Assembly (NCBI GenBank): GCA_023257035.1
Contig: JALRDI010000173.1
Span: 1-5,105 of the forward strand
Source: Ilumatobacteraceae bacterium
GTDB lineage: Bacteria; Actinomycetota; Acidimicrobiia; Acidimicrobiales; Ilumatobacteraceae
Reading direction: 5' to 3'
DNA length: 5,105 nucleotides
Shown piece by piece: positions 1 to 5,035 of this stretch (position 1 is its first letter; every line of letters begins with the position of its first letter). The translations under genes and the position numbers were made by a program. Under the pieces are notes generated by a model. The model was not told the DNA's origin. It did no database searches and saw only the letters and a program-made list of their open reading frames with translations.

Positions 1-1
1 T

Positions 2-136
2 GCACTTATCGACCGGGGTGTTGATCAAACAATTGTGCGTTCTGAAGGAGTTGGTTCTGCAGAGCCGGTCATTGTTGAAGGAGTCGAAGACAAGGTGCTT
101 AGTCGACGAGTCGAAATTCTCGTGTCGGTATCGTGA
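2..136 (+). CDS. OmpA-like C-terminal domain protein (3' end only)
   Basis: The window opens inside a plus-strand reading frame whose last 44 codons are visible and which stops at a TGA (134-136). The peptide reads from ALIDRGVD through EGVGSAEPVIVEG to SRRVEILVSVS. This matches the last helix and strand of an OmpA/MotB-type peptidoglycan-binding domain, where a G-x-G or GxGSxxP turn is followed by a variable loop and then (N/S)RRVEI. The arginine of this last motif is known in the family to help hold diaminopimelate of the peptidoglycan. The protein is therefore probably an envelope protein with its C-terminal domain outside the membrane, docking to the cell wall. Its N-terminus, membrane anchor or BON repeats lie outside the window. 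The next gene starts 43 bases later on the same strand, suggesting co-transcription. The domain call rests on only 44 residues. Confidence 0.72.
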   Translation, partial: ALIDRGVDQTIVRSEGVGSAEPVIVEGVEDKVLSRRVEILVSVS

Positions 137-162
137 GAGCCATCGTGGTGATCCCTCCTTCT

Positions 163-168
163 GGAAAG
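163..168 (+). promoter_or_regulatory. Ribosome binding site deciding the start at 180
   Basis: GGAAAG lies 11 bases before the ATG at 180. The frame is open further upstream, but that stretch is occupied by the preceding gene until 136, and the ATG at 180 places a transmembrane helix right at the N-terminus. The two nearer ATGs, at 169 and 172, are in another frame. Confidence 0.45.
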
Positions 169-179
169 ATGATGAACCA

Positions 180-869
180 ATGCCGTACACGTTGACGATT
201 GGTTTTATCTGGTTTTCCCTTGCTGCGATCATTGGGCTTGTTGTTGGGTGGGTGCTGCGAAGTGCCTCAGCAAGTCGTCAGGTATCGCGTACCCGAAAGC
301 AAGTCCAACACGAGCTCGACGCGGAAATCACGGAACTTCGAACGCAAGTGACAACGTTGCAAGGTGTCGCCGAGGAACGTGATCGGCTTCAGTCTGAACT
401 CGAATCGATGAGGGAGCTGCATCATGCTTCGGAGTCTGAGCCGAAGAGTGAAGGCAAGTTAGAGACCGATGAGTCGACTCTTGTTGAATCTGACTTAAAG
501 ATTGTGAGCGATGATCAGGTCGATGAAACTAATTCTGATGTGCGTGATGACAAGTTGTCGCACACGCTTCCAGATGTTGAACTCGGCGCCGCTGTTCTCG
601 GCCGACGTCTCGTTCACGACGATCTCAAAGCAGTGGTTGGAATTGGACCGGCGATTGAGCGTTTATGTCACGAGGCGAAGATTCTGACGTGGCTCGATCT
701 TGCTGGTGCTGAGCCAGAAGCGTTGAAGTCAATGCTGTCTGATGCGGGTGCTCGTTTTGGCCGGCATGATCCTTTGACATGGCCAGAGCAAGCACGACGT
801 TTCGCTGAAGGACGTTGGGAGGAGGCTCGCGCCTTCGAGGAAGCCCTTGTCGCCGAGCGAAATCAGTGA
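180..869 (+). CDS. Membrane-anchored coiled-coil protein with C-terminal helix-hairpin-helix domain
   Basis: The protein has 229 residues. A hydrophobic helix at about residues 4-26 is followed by basic residues (R27 to K40), so the rest should lie in the cytoplasm. Residues 35-82 are heptad-like and charged, a likely coiled coil. Residues 83-145 form an acidic, low-complexity linker. The C-terminal domain (about 147-225) contains DDLKAVVGIGPAIERL, a helix-hairpin-helix with the G-I-G-P hairpin at 154-157, and ends with the DPLTWPEQARRFAEGRW signature. I know this arrangement from COG3743, annotated as a predicted H3TH-type 5' nuclease or HHH protein. No acidic nuclease active site is visible, so nuclease activity is not supported; DNA or protein binding is more likely. 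The neighbouring OmpA-like gene suggests an envelope-associated role, which is inference. The open frame extends upstream to base 18, but that extension overlaps the previous gene and looks non-coding. Confidence 0.85.
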   Translation: MPYTLTIGFIWFSLAAIIGLVVGWVLRSASASRQVSRTRKQVQHELDAEITELRTQVTTLQGVAEERDRLQSELESMRELHHASESEPKSEGKLETDESTLVESDLKIVSDDQVDETNSDVRDDKLSHTLPDVELGAAVLGRRLVHDDLKAVVGIGPAIERLCHEAKILTWLDLAGAEPEALKSMLSDAGARFGRHDPLTWPEQARRFAEGRWEEARAFEEALVAERNQ

Positions 870-892
870 GTATTGACTACTCCTGAGACTCT

Positions 893-897
893 AAGGT
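893..897 (+). promoter_or_regulatory. Ribosome binding site of the RidA-family gene
   Basis: AAGGT sits about 7 bases before the ATG at 904. An in-frame TAA at 892-894 overlaps this site, so translation cannot start further upstream and the unusually short N-terminus is real for this reading. Confidence 0.5.
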
Positions 898-903
898 GTT
901 CCC

Positions 904-1254
904 ATGGCTACTCCGATCGGACCATATTCTCCATCTGTTCGCGCCGGTGATTTCATCATCGTGTCAGGCCAACTTGGTGTCGTCGACGGTGCTCTTGTCG
1001 AGGGAGTGACTGCTCAGACCACCCAGTCGGTCGCAAATTTGTCTGAGCGCCTCGCAGAGCACGGTGCGACCCTTGCTGACGTGGCAAAAACGATGTGTTT
1101 TCTCACTGATATGTCGACGTTTGCTGAATTTAATGATGCGTACGTAGCTGCATTCGGAGATCATCGACCAGCTCGTTCCACCATTGGCGTCGCTGCACTC
1201 CCGTTGAACGGGTTAGTCGAAATTGAAGCGTGGGCGTACGTTCCTGAGAAATAG
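904..1254 (+). CDS. RidA/YjgF/UK114-family enamine/imine deaminase
   Basis: This 116-residue protein spans the whole RidA fold. The family signature is clear: GPYSPSVRAG near the N-terminus (Y8), VSGQLG at 20-25, the central TMCFLTDMSTFAEFNDAY segment, and PARSTIGVAALP followed by VEIEAWA. R91 corresponds to the catalytic arginine (R105 in E. coli RidA) and E106 to the glutamate 15 residues later (E120), so the active site is intact. Family members hydrolyse reactive enamine/imine intermediates such as 2-aminoacrylate from PLP enzymes, releasing a ketoacid and ammonia; they act as cytoplasmic trimers. The N-terminus is about ten residues shorter than usual, fixed by an in-frame stop just upstream. 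It follows the HHH gene by 34 bases and may be in the same transcript. Whether it is a housekeeping RidA or a pathway-specific Rid paralogue cannot be decided from sequence alone. Confidence 0.93.
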   Translation: MATPIGPYSPSVRAGDFIIVSGQLGVVDGALVEGVTAQTTQSVANLSERLAEHGATLADVAKTMCFLTDMSTFAEFNDAYVAAFGDHRPARSTIGVAALPLNGLVEIEAWAYVPEK

Positions 1255-1257
1255 GGA

Positions 1258-1271
1258 CCTTGACGTCGAGG
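1258..1271. promoter_or_regulatory. Short near-palindrome after the RidA-family gene
   Basis: CCTTGACGTCGAGG is a 14-base near-palindrome around GACGTC, with one T/G mismatch in each arm. It lies between the RidA stop and the next promoter and contains a TTGACG that resembles a -35 box, but no good -10 follows at 16-18 bases. It could be an operator for the small gene; it could also be chance. Confidence 0.15.
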
Positions 1272-1294
1272 CTGGCCTTTCAGAATGATCGAAC

Positions 1295-1306
1295 TACACT
1301 GACCTC
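1295..1306 (+). promoter_or_regulatory. Putative leaderless promoter (-10 TACACT) of the small membrane protein
   Basis: TACACT (1295-1300) fits the TANNNT -10 pattern used by actinobacterial housekeeping sigma factors and ends exactly 6 bases before the ATG at 1307. Transcription would then begin at, or within a base of, the A of the start codon. No Shine-Dalgarno sequence is present before this ATG. No convincing -35 is seen at the right distance. Confidence 0.45.
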
Positions 1307-1462
1307 ATGCCTGGTGCAATAGCGATCATCGTCATTCTTGCGCTCTTTCCCGTGATCATCGGTATTAGCGGTGGTGTGGCGAGCGCAATTATTGGCGCAG
1401 TGCTGCAGCGTGATGGCGAGCGCCGGTTCGAAGGCAGCGAACTCCTCGATATTGACGACTGA
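1307..1462 (+). CDS. Small single-pass membrane protein, 51 residues, unknown function
   Basis: The frame encodes MPGAIAIIVILALFPVIIGI, then a glycine/alanine/serine-rich continuation (to about residue 33) and a charged tail QRDGERRFEGSELLDIDD ending in TGA. It has one long hydrophobic helix (about residues 4-33, perhaps a kinked pair) and a short hydrophilic C-terminus with a basic RDGERR followed by an acidic end. The helix and tail lengths and the normal codon use make it look like a real small gene rather than chance. I have an impression that similar short proteins (MPGAIAI... ending in EGSELL-D) occur in related actinobacteria, but this is memory and not checked. The start lacks a Shine-Dalgarno sequence and sits 6 bases after a -10-like hexamer, consistent with leaderless translation. 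It is flanked by the RidA-family gene and the amidohydrolase, but nothing links its function to either. Confidence 0.7.
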   Translation: MPGAIAIIVILALFPVIIGISGGVASAIIGAVLQRDGERRFEGSELLDIDD

Positions 1463-1480
1463 TTCGTTCGTCAGGCGTCG

Positions 1481-1507
1481 GCCTCATCCTGTGAAGAGGC
1501 AACTTTT
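1481..1507 (+). terminator. Weak intrinsic terminator-like hairpin
   Basis: GCCTC (1481-1485) can pair with GAGGC (1496-1500) across a 10-base loop, which may close by two more pairs after a mismatch. It is followed by AACTTTTG. The stem is short and the T run only four long, so it is a weak candidate. Its position after the small membrane protein gene and before the next promoter makes sense. Confidence 0.35.
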
Positions 1508-1523
1508 GTCTGTTTGCGCTGAT

Positions 1524-1535
1524 TAGCGTTACTTC
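1524..1535 (+). promoter_or_regulatory. Putative leaderless promoter (-10 TAGCGT) of the amidohydrolase
   Basis: TAGCGT (1524-1529) matches TANNNT and ends 6 bases before the ATG at 1536, the same geometry as for the preceding small gene. The bases before the ATG contain no purine-rich Shine-Dalgarno sequence. A clear -35 element is not visible. Confidence 0.45.
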
Positions 1536-2897
1536 ATGGCTGATCTTGTCATCACCAATGCCAGGCTCGTGGCAACAATGGACGAGGAGCGACGTGAGTT
1601 GCCAGGTGGCTGGGTATCAGTCGTCGATGGGAGAATTGACGACCTTGGCATTCAAGACCCGCCACTCGCGAACGAGGTGATTGATGCTGCCGGGTGCCTT
1701 GTGACCCCAGGACTTGTCAATACCCATCATCACCTCTACCAAAACTTGACCCGGGCGTACGTAGGGATGACGGACAAGCGATTATTTGGCTGGCTGCAGT
1801 CGTTGTATCCGCTATGGAAATCGCTTGATGAGGAAAGTATTTACGTTTCGGCATGGGTAGGGCTAGCCGAACTTGCACTCTCTGGATGCACCACTTCGAC
1901 CGACCATTTGTACGTGCACCCGCGCAATTCGGGTGATCTGCTCACCGCCGAGATCAACGCGGCACGAAATATCGGAGTTCGGTTTCATCCAACTCGTGGC
2001 TCGATGTCACTTTCCGAAAAAGACGGAGGGCTGCCACCGGACGGTGTCGTTGAAGATGATGATGAGATCCTTGCCGCGTGCGAAGAAGCTGTGCGCCGAC
2101 ACCATGATGAGTCGTGGGGGTCGATGACACAGATTGCTCTTGCACCGTGCTCACCGTTCAGCGTCACCGAACAGTTGCTCATTCGTACCGCTGAACTCGC
2201 AGAACGTCTCAATGTTCGACTGCACACGCATTTTGCAGAAAACTCAGAAGACGACGAATACAGCGTTGCCACATTCGGGTGTCGCCCGACCGAGTATCTC
2301 GAGCGGACAGGGTGGGCCAGTTCGCGCAGTTGGGTTGCCCATTGTGTGATGCCGCTCGCTGACGAGATCAGCCGACTGGGAGCAGCTGGAGTCGGTGTGG
2401 CTCATTGCCCGAGCTCGAACCTCATCTTAGGTTCGGGTATTGCGCCCATTGCTGCGCTTCGAGCGTCTGGCTCACCAGTTGGTCTCGGTGTAGACGGATC
2501 ATCTTCAGCAGATTCTGCCTCGATGTGGTTAGAGGCTCGTCAAGCGCTCTTAGTTGCAAAATTGCGTGACGGTGCCGATGCGATCACTGCTCGTCAGGTA
2601 CTTGAGATGGCGACACTTGGTGGAGCCGCGTGTCTTGGCCGGGCTGGTGAATTAGGAACGCTGAGCGCTGGAGCGGTCGCTGACATTGTGGTCTGGGATC
2701 AAAACGGAGTTGCGTTTGCTGGAGCGATTTCTGATCCGGTTGAGGCATGGTTGCGATGTGGTCCAACGGGAGCTCGCGACACGATTGTGAATGGCCGAGC
2801 CGTTGTTCGAGGGGGCCAACTCGTCTCTGAAGCAACTGACGAAATGTTGGCTGCCCACCGTGCCGCCTCTCGGCGCATTCAGCAATTGGCTGAGTGA
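1536..2897 (+). CDS. Amidohydrolase, probable 8-oxoguanine deaminase
   Basis: The 453-residue length is normal for the ATZ/TRZ-like (cytosine deaminase-type) amidohydrolases. The N-terminal beta-sandwich strand (MADLVITNARLVATMDE) and PGLVNTHHH lead into the TIM barrel. Mononuclear metal-site residues are visible: H64 and H66, H232 with catalytic E235 (LHTHFAEN), H269 (VAHC), D320 (GVDGSSSAD); HCPSSN is at 290-295. The segment RFHPTRGSMSLSEKDGGLPP (from 149) is typical of the subgroup long annotated as hydroxydechloroatrazine ethylaminohydrolase, in which a Pseudomonas member was later shown to be 8-oxoguanine deaminase. The expected reaction is hydrolytic deamination of 8-oxoguanine to urate plus ammonia in the cytoplasm. 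Isoguanine, guanine or s-triazine-like substrates remain possible. The gene appears to have its own leaderless promoter, and its stop is one base from the convergent regulator gene. Confidence 0.88.
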   Translation: MADLVITNARLVATMDEERRELPGGWVSVVDGRIDDLGIQDPPLANEVIDAAGCLVTPGLVNTHHHLYQNLTRAYVGMTDKRLFGWLQSLYPLWKSLDEESIYVSAWVGLAELALSGCTTSTDHLYVHPRNSGDLLTAEINAARNIGVRFHPTRGSMSLSEKDGGLPPDGVVEDDDEILAACEEAVRRHHDESWGSMTQIALAPCSPFSVTEQLLIRTAELAERLNVRLHTHFAENSEDDEYSVATFGCRPTEYLERTGWASSRSWVAHCVMPLADEISRLGAAGVGVAHCPSSNLILGSGIAPIAALRASGSPVGLGVDGSSSADSASMWLEARQALLVAKLRDGADAITARQVLEMATLGGAACLGRAGELGTLSAGAVADIVVWDQNGVAFAGAISDPVEAWLRCGPTGARDTIVNGRAVVRGGQLVSEATDEMLAAHRAASRRIQQLAE

Positions 2898-2898
2898 G

Positions 2899-3597
2899 TT
2901 ACGCCTTCCAGCGCGAGCGTCCGAATCGATAACCAACCGAACGAACGGTTTGGATGAGGTCGGCATGTTCTTCGCCGAGTTTTGCCCGAAGACGACGAAC
3001 ATGAACATCGACTGTCCGTGCACCGCCGTAGTAGTCGTACCCCCACACTCGGCTCAACAGCAGTTCGCGTGAGAACACTTTGCCCGGGTTCTGGGCAAGA
3101 AACTTCAACAACTCGTACTCCATATAGGTGAGGTCGAGAGGCCGATCGGAGACCGACGCTTGATAGGTCTCAAGGTTGAGTGCGAGGTTTTCGTACATAA
3201 CGACCTCTGAGCGAGTTGCAACCGGCCCGACCGATGCGAGGAGGTGGTCGAGGCGTGCCTCAAGTTCTGTGGGGTGGAACGGAGTAAGACAGAAATCATC
3301 GAACAGGTCGTCGCGATGACTGAGCTCAGAAAGTTGCCCGCCACTGACCAAGACAAGAGTGCGAACAGGGTCTCGGTCTGAGCGGCGAAGGCTTCGAGCG
3401 ATAGCCCAGCCCGACTCAGGGTTCGATGAGAGGTCGATGATCGCTCCAACCCAACTGCTGTCAGGTTCGACCGAACTCGGATCATCAGACGAGCAGATGC
3501 CATGCCACTTCCGACCAGCGAGATCGAGGGTGCGCGCAAGTTCAGCGGAGATTGGATCGCCGACGACGAGAAGGGTTCCGCTCTCGAGGTTGGTCAC
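2899..3597 (-). CDS. glnR: GlnR-like OmpR-family nitrogen regulator with atypical receiver
   Basis: From the GTG at 3597 the protein has 232 residues. Residues 8-122 form a receiver fold that has lost part of the phosphorylation pocket: the first acidic cluster is only G13-D14 (LLVVGDP), D55 remains at the end of strand 3 (AIIDL), S85 fills the Thr/Ser position, but the conserved Lys is T105 (LTPF). Residues 135-226 form a winged-helix domain with RPLDLTYMEYELLKFLAQ and GARTVDVHVRRLRAKLG (recognition helix) and VRSVGYRF. This DNA-binding domain closely resembles actinobacterial GlnR, an orphan regulator of nitrogen assimilation that works without a partner kinase. Linkage to glutamine synthetase strongly supports that assignment. 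The GTG overlaps the glnA stop; GGGGAC (3601-3606) can serve as ribosome binding site. An in-frame ATG at 3657 would put 20 residues inside glnA and is less likely. A different OmpR-type regulator is the alternative. Confidence 0.85.
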   Translation of the reverse strand: MTNLESGTLLVVGDPISAELARTLDLAGRKWHGICSSDDPSSVEPDSSWVGAIIDLSSNPESGWAIARSLRRSDRDPVRTLVLVSGGQLSELSHRDDLFDDFCLTPFHPTELEARLDHLLASVGPVATRSEVVMYENLALNLETYQASVSDRPLDLTYMEYELLKFLAQNPGKVFSRELLLSRVWGYDYYGGARTVDVHVRRLRAKLGEEHADLIQTVRSVGYRFGRSRWKA

Positions 3598-3606
3598 AGA
3601 GTCCCC
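3594..3606 (-). promoter_or_regulatory. glnA stop / regulator start overlap (GTGA) with Shine-Dalgarno
   Basis: On the minus strand GGGGAC (3606-3601) is followed by TCT and then GTGA (3597-3594). The GTG starts the regulator and the TGA ends glutamine synthetase. Such 4-base overlaps usually mean translational coupling by terminating ribosomes, so the two proteins are likely made from one mRNA. Confidence 0.75.
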
Positions 3607-4931
3607 AGATATCGATCGATTTCGAACTGGCTGACGTGCGTCTTGTAATCCTTCCACTCGCGGCGCTTGTTACGCAGGAACCATTCGAAGATATGTTCCC
3701 CAAGAGCGTCCCGGACGAGTTCTGATTTCTCCATTGCGTGCAGCGCTTCTGCAAGTGATTGGGGTAATTGGCCAATTCCAAGTTTGTTGAGCGCCTGGTC
3801 GTCAAGCTCAAATAAGTTGGCGTCAGCTTCAGCCGGAAGTTCATACCCTTCGCGGACGCCTTTGAGACCTGCTGCAAGCATGAGGCTGAAGGCCAGATAC
3901 GGGTTGCAGCTCGGGTCAGGTGATCGGTACTCCAAACGGGTGGCGAGAGGGTTGCCTCGCTTTGGAATTGGCACTCGGATCAACCCTGAGCGGTTGTTGC
4001 GCGCCCAACTGAGATGAACGGGCGCCTCAAACCCGGGCACCAATCGCTTGTACGAATTGATTGTCGGATTGGTGATTGCGGTGATCTCCGCTGCGTGGCG
4101 CAGCAATCCGGCCATGAATGACTTTGCGACCGGCGAAAGGTTGTATTCATCGTTCTCGTCGTAAAACGCGTTGTCATCACCTGTGAAGAGCGAGAGATGT
4201 GTGTGCATGCCAGAACCCTGGACACCTTCGAGGGGCTTTGGCATGAATGTCGCGTAGACACCGTGGGCCGCTGCGACCTCTCTCACGATGAGGCGGAACG
4301 TCATGACCGAGTCAGCAATGGTGAGTGCATCGTCATGGCGAAGATCGATTTCTTGCTGGCTTGGTGAATCTTCGTGGAATGAGTACTCAACAGGAATGCC
4401 GATTTGTTCAAGCGTGCGAATTGTCTGCTTCCGGAGGTCGCCGGTGACATCACGTGTCGTCAGGTCGAAGTACCCGCCGTTGTCAAGTGGGGTTGGCCGT
4501 TCACCCGGTTGTGGAGTGTTGAAGTAGAAGAACTCGATATCGGGTGCGATATAGAACGTGAGTCCCTCAGCACGGGCTTCTTCGACATGTCGACGAAGTA
4601 CTTGGCGTGGGTCTCCAGTGAATGGAGTCCCGTCGAGGTGATGGATATCGCAAAACACTCGAGCCTCGGCCGCTCCTTTGTCGCCGAGCGGCAAGATCTG
4701 AAAGGTGTCAGGGTCGGGGATAGCGAGCACATCCGATTCTTGGATTCGTGAGAACCCATCAATCGATGACCCATCAAAGGTCATTCCGTCATTGAGGGCG
4801 TTCTCAAGTTCGTTTTGGCTGATTGCAAAACTTTTGAGATTGCCGAGCACGTCGGTAAACCACAACCGCACCATGCGGACACCACGTTCTGACGCAGTTC
4901 TCAGCACGTAATCACATTGCTGTTCACGCAT
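3594..4931 (-). CDS. glnA: Glutamine synthetase type I, GSI-alpha / GlnA2-like
   Basis: The 445-residue length matches GSI-alpha enzymes. Landmarks: FDGSSIDGFSRIQESD (52-67, with R62, the feedback-inhibition arginine of Bacillus GS), APDIEFFYF (129-137), HEDSPSQQEID (186-196), GSGMHTHLSLF (239-249), NSYKRLVPGFEAP (292-304), NNRSGLIRVP (312-321) and RLEYRSPDPSCNPY (332-345). The adenylylation tyrosine region of GSI-beta is absent: NLFEL occupies the spot, so GlnE control is not expected. The C-terminus (GEHIFEWFLRNKRREW) resembles actinobacterial GlnA2, about 446 residues. Reaction: ATP-dependent ligation of ammonia to glutamate; some GlnA2-4 paralogues glutamylate polyamines or ethanolamine instead, so the substrate is not certain. 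One oddity is D131 where E is usual in the first metal-binding motif. A strong GAGGAG (4937-4942) precedes the ATG. The gene overlaps the GlnR-like gene downstream. Confidence 0.95.
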   Translation of the reverse strand: MREQQCDYVLRTASERGVRMVRLWFTDVLGNLKSFAISQNELENALNDGMTFDGSSIDGFSRIQESDVLAIPDPDTFQILPLGDKGAAEARVFCDIHHLDGTPFTGDPRQVLRRHVEEARAEGLTFYIAPDIEFFYFNTPQPGERPTPLDNGGYFDLTTRDVTGDLRKQTIRTLEQIGIPVEYSFHEDSPSQQEIDLRHDDALTIADSVMTFRLIVREVAAAHGVYATFMPKPLEGVQGSGMHTHLSLFTGDDNAFYDENDEYNLSPVAKSFMAGLLRHAAEITAITNPTINSYKRLVPGFEAPVHLSWARNNRSGLIRVPIPKRGNPLATRLEYRSPDPSCNPYLAFSLMLAAGLKGVREGYELPAEADANLFELDDQALNKLGIGQLPQSLAEALHAMEKSELVRDALGEHIFEWFLRNKRREWKDYKTHVSQFEIDRYLGTL

Positions 4932-4936
4932 GATTT

Positions 4937-4942
4937 CTCCTC
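4937..4942 (-). promoter_or_regulatory. Strong Shine-Dalgarno of glnA
   Basis: On the minus strand GAGGAG precedes AAATC and the ATG at 4931, giving near-ideal spacing. It fixes the start and contrasts with the two plus-strand genes that lack any such site. Confidence 0.8.
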
Positions 4943-4962
4943 ATCATCTTTATTCTGGCAGT

Positions 4963-5006
4963 GAAAAACGGCGAAGGGGACCCCGTGCGTACGAGGCCCC
5001 CTTCAC
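4963..5006 (-). terminator. Strong intrinsic terminator upstream of glnA
   Basis: Read on the minus strand, GAAGGGGGCCTCGT (5004-4991) pairs with ACGGGGTCCCCTTC (4986-4973) to give a 14-bp stem with two G-U pairs and a four-base ACGC loop; two further pairs can extend it outward. It is followed, after GCCG or so, by five T (4968-4964). This is a textbook factor-independent terminator for the gene ending at 5036. It ends only about 32 bases before the glnA start, so it also sits in the glnA upstream region, where an attenuation role is conceivable but not shown. Confidence 0.8.
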
Positions 5007-5012
5007 AGCGAT

Positions 5013-5025
5013 GTCACCAAGTGAC
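5013..5025. repeat. Perfect 5-bp inverted repeat GTCAC-CAA-GTGAC
   Basis: GTCAC (5013-5017) and GTGAC (5021-5025) are exact inverted copies separated by CAA. The site lies between the stop of the gene at the right edge and its terminator, upstream of glnA. Each arm happens to fit the gTnAc half of a GlnR box, but the spacing to a GAAAC-like half is not right. It may be an operator, or chance. Confidence 0.25.
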
Positions 5026-5035
5026 GCTGAACTGC

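Noticed and set aside
18..179. 54-codon N-terminal extension of the helix-hairpin-helix protein
   Set aside because: It overlaps the end of the OmpA-like gene in another frame, its residues look like no known domain, and the ATG at 180 has a ribosome binding site and puts the membrane helix at the N-terminus.
1954..2349. Open frames on both strands inside the amidohydrolase gene
   Set aside because: The in-frame amidohydrolase has its motifs continuous through this stretch; the other frames give serine/arginine-rich peptides without any family signature.
2935..2953. Hairpin AACCG/CGGTT near the end of the regulator gene as a terminator
   Set aside because: It lies within the codons for the conserved VRSVGYRF segment, has no T run on either strand, and is short.
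3598..3657. ATG start at 3657 for the GlnR-like regulator
   Set aside because: It would add 20 residues encoded inside glnA and preceding the first strand of the receiver. The GTG at 3597 with Shine-Dalgarno and GTGA overlap fits better.
3105..4751. Long alternative frames inside the regulator and glutamine synthetase genes
   Set aside because: They overlap fully conserved protein sequence of the two genes and encode arginine/serine-rich products typical of shadow frames.
4952..5025. GlnR box (gTnAc-n6-GaAAc) upstream of glnA
   Set aside because: GTCAC and GTGAC half-sites exist at 5013-5025, but no GaAAc half lies at the required 6-base spacing on either strand, so a GlnR site is not supported by eye.
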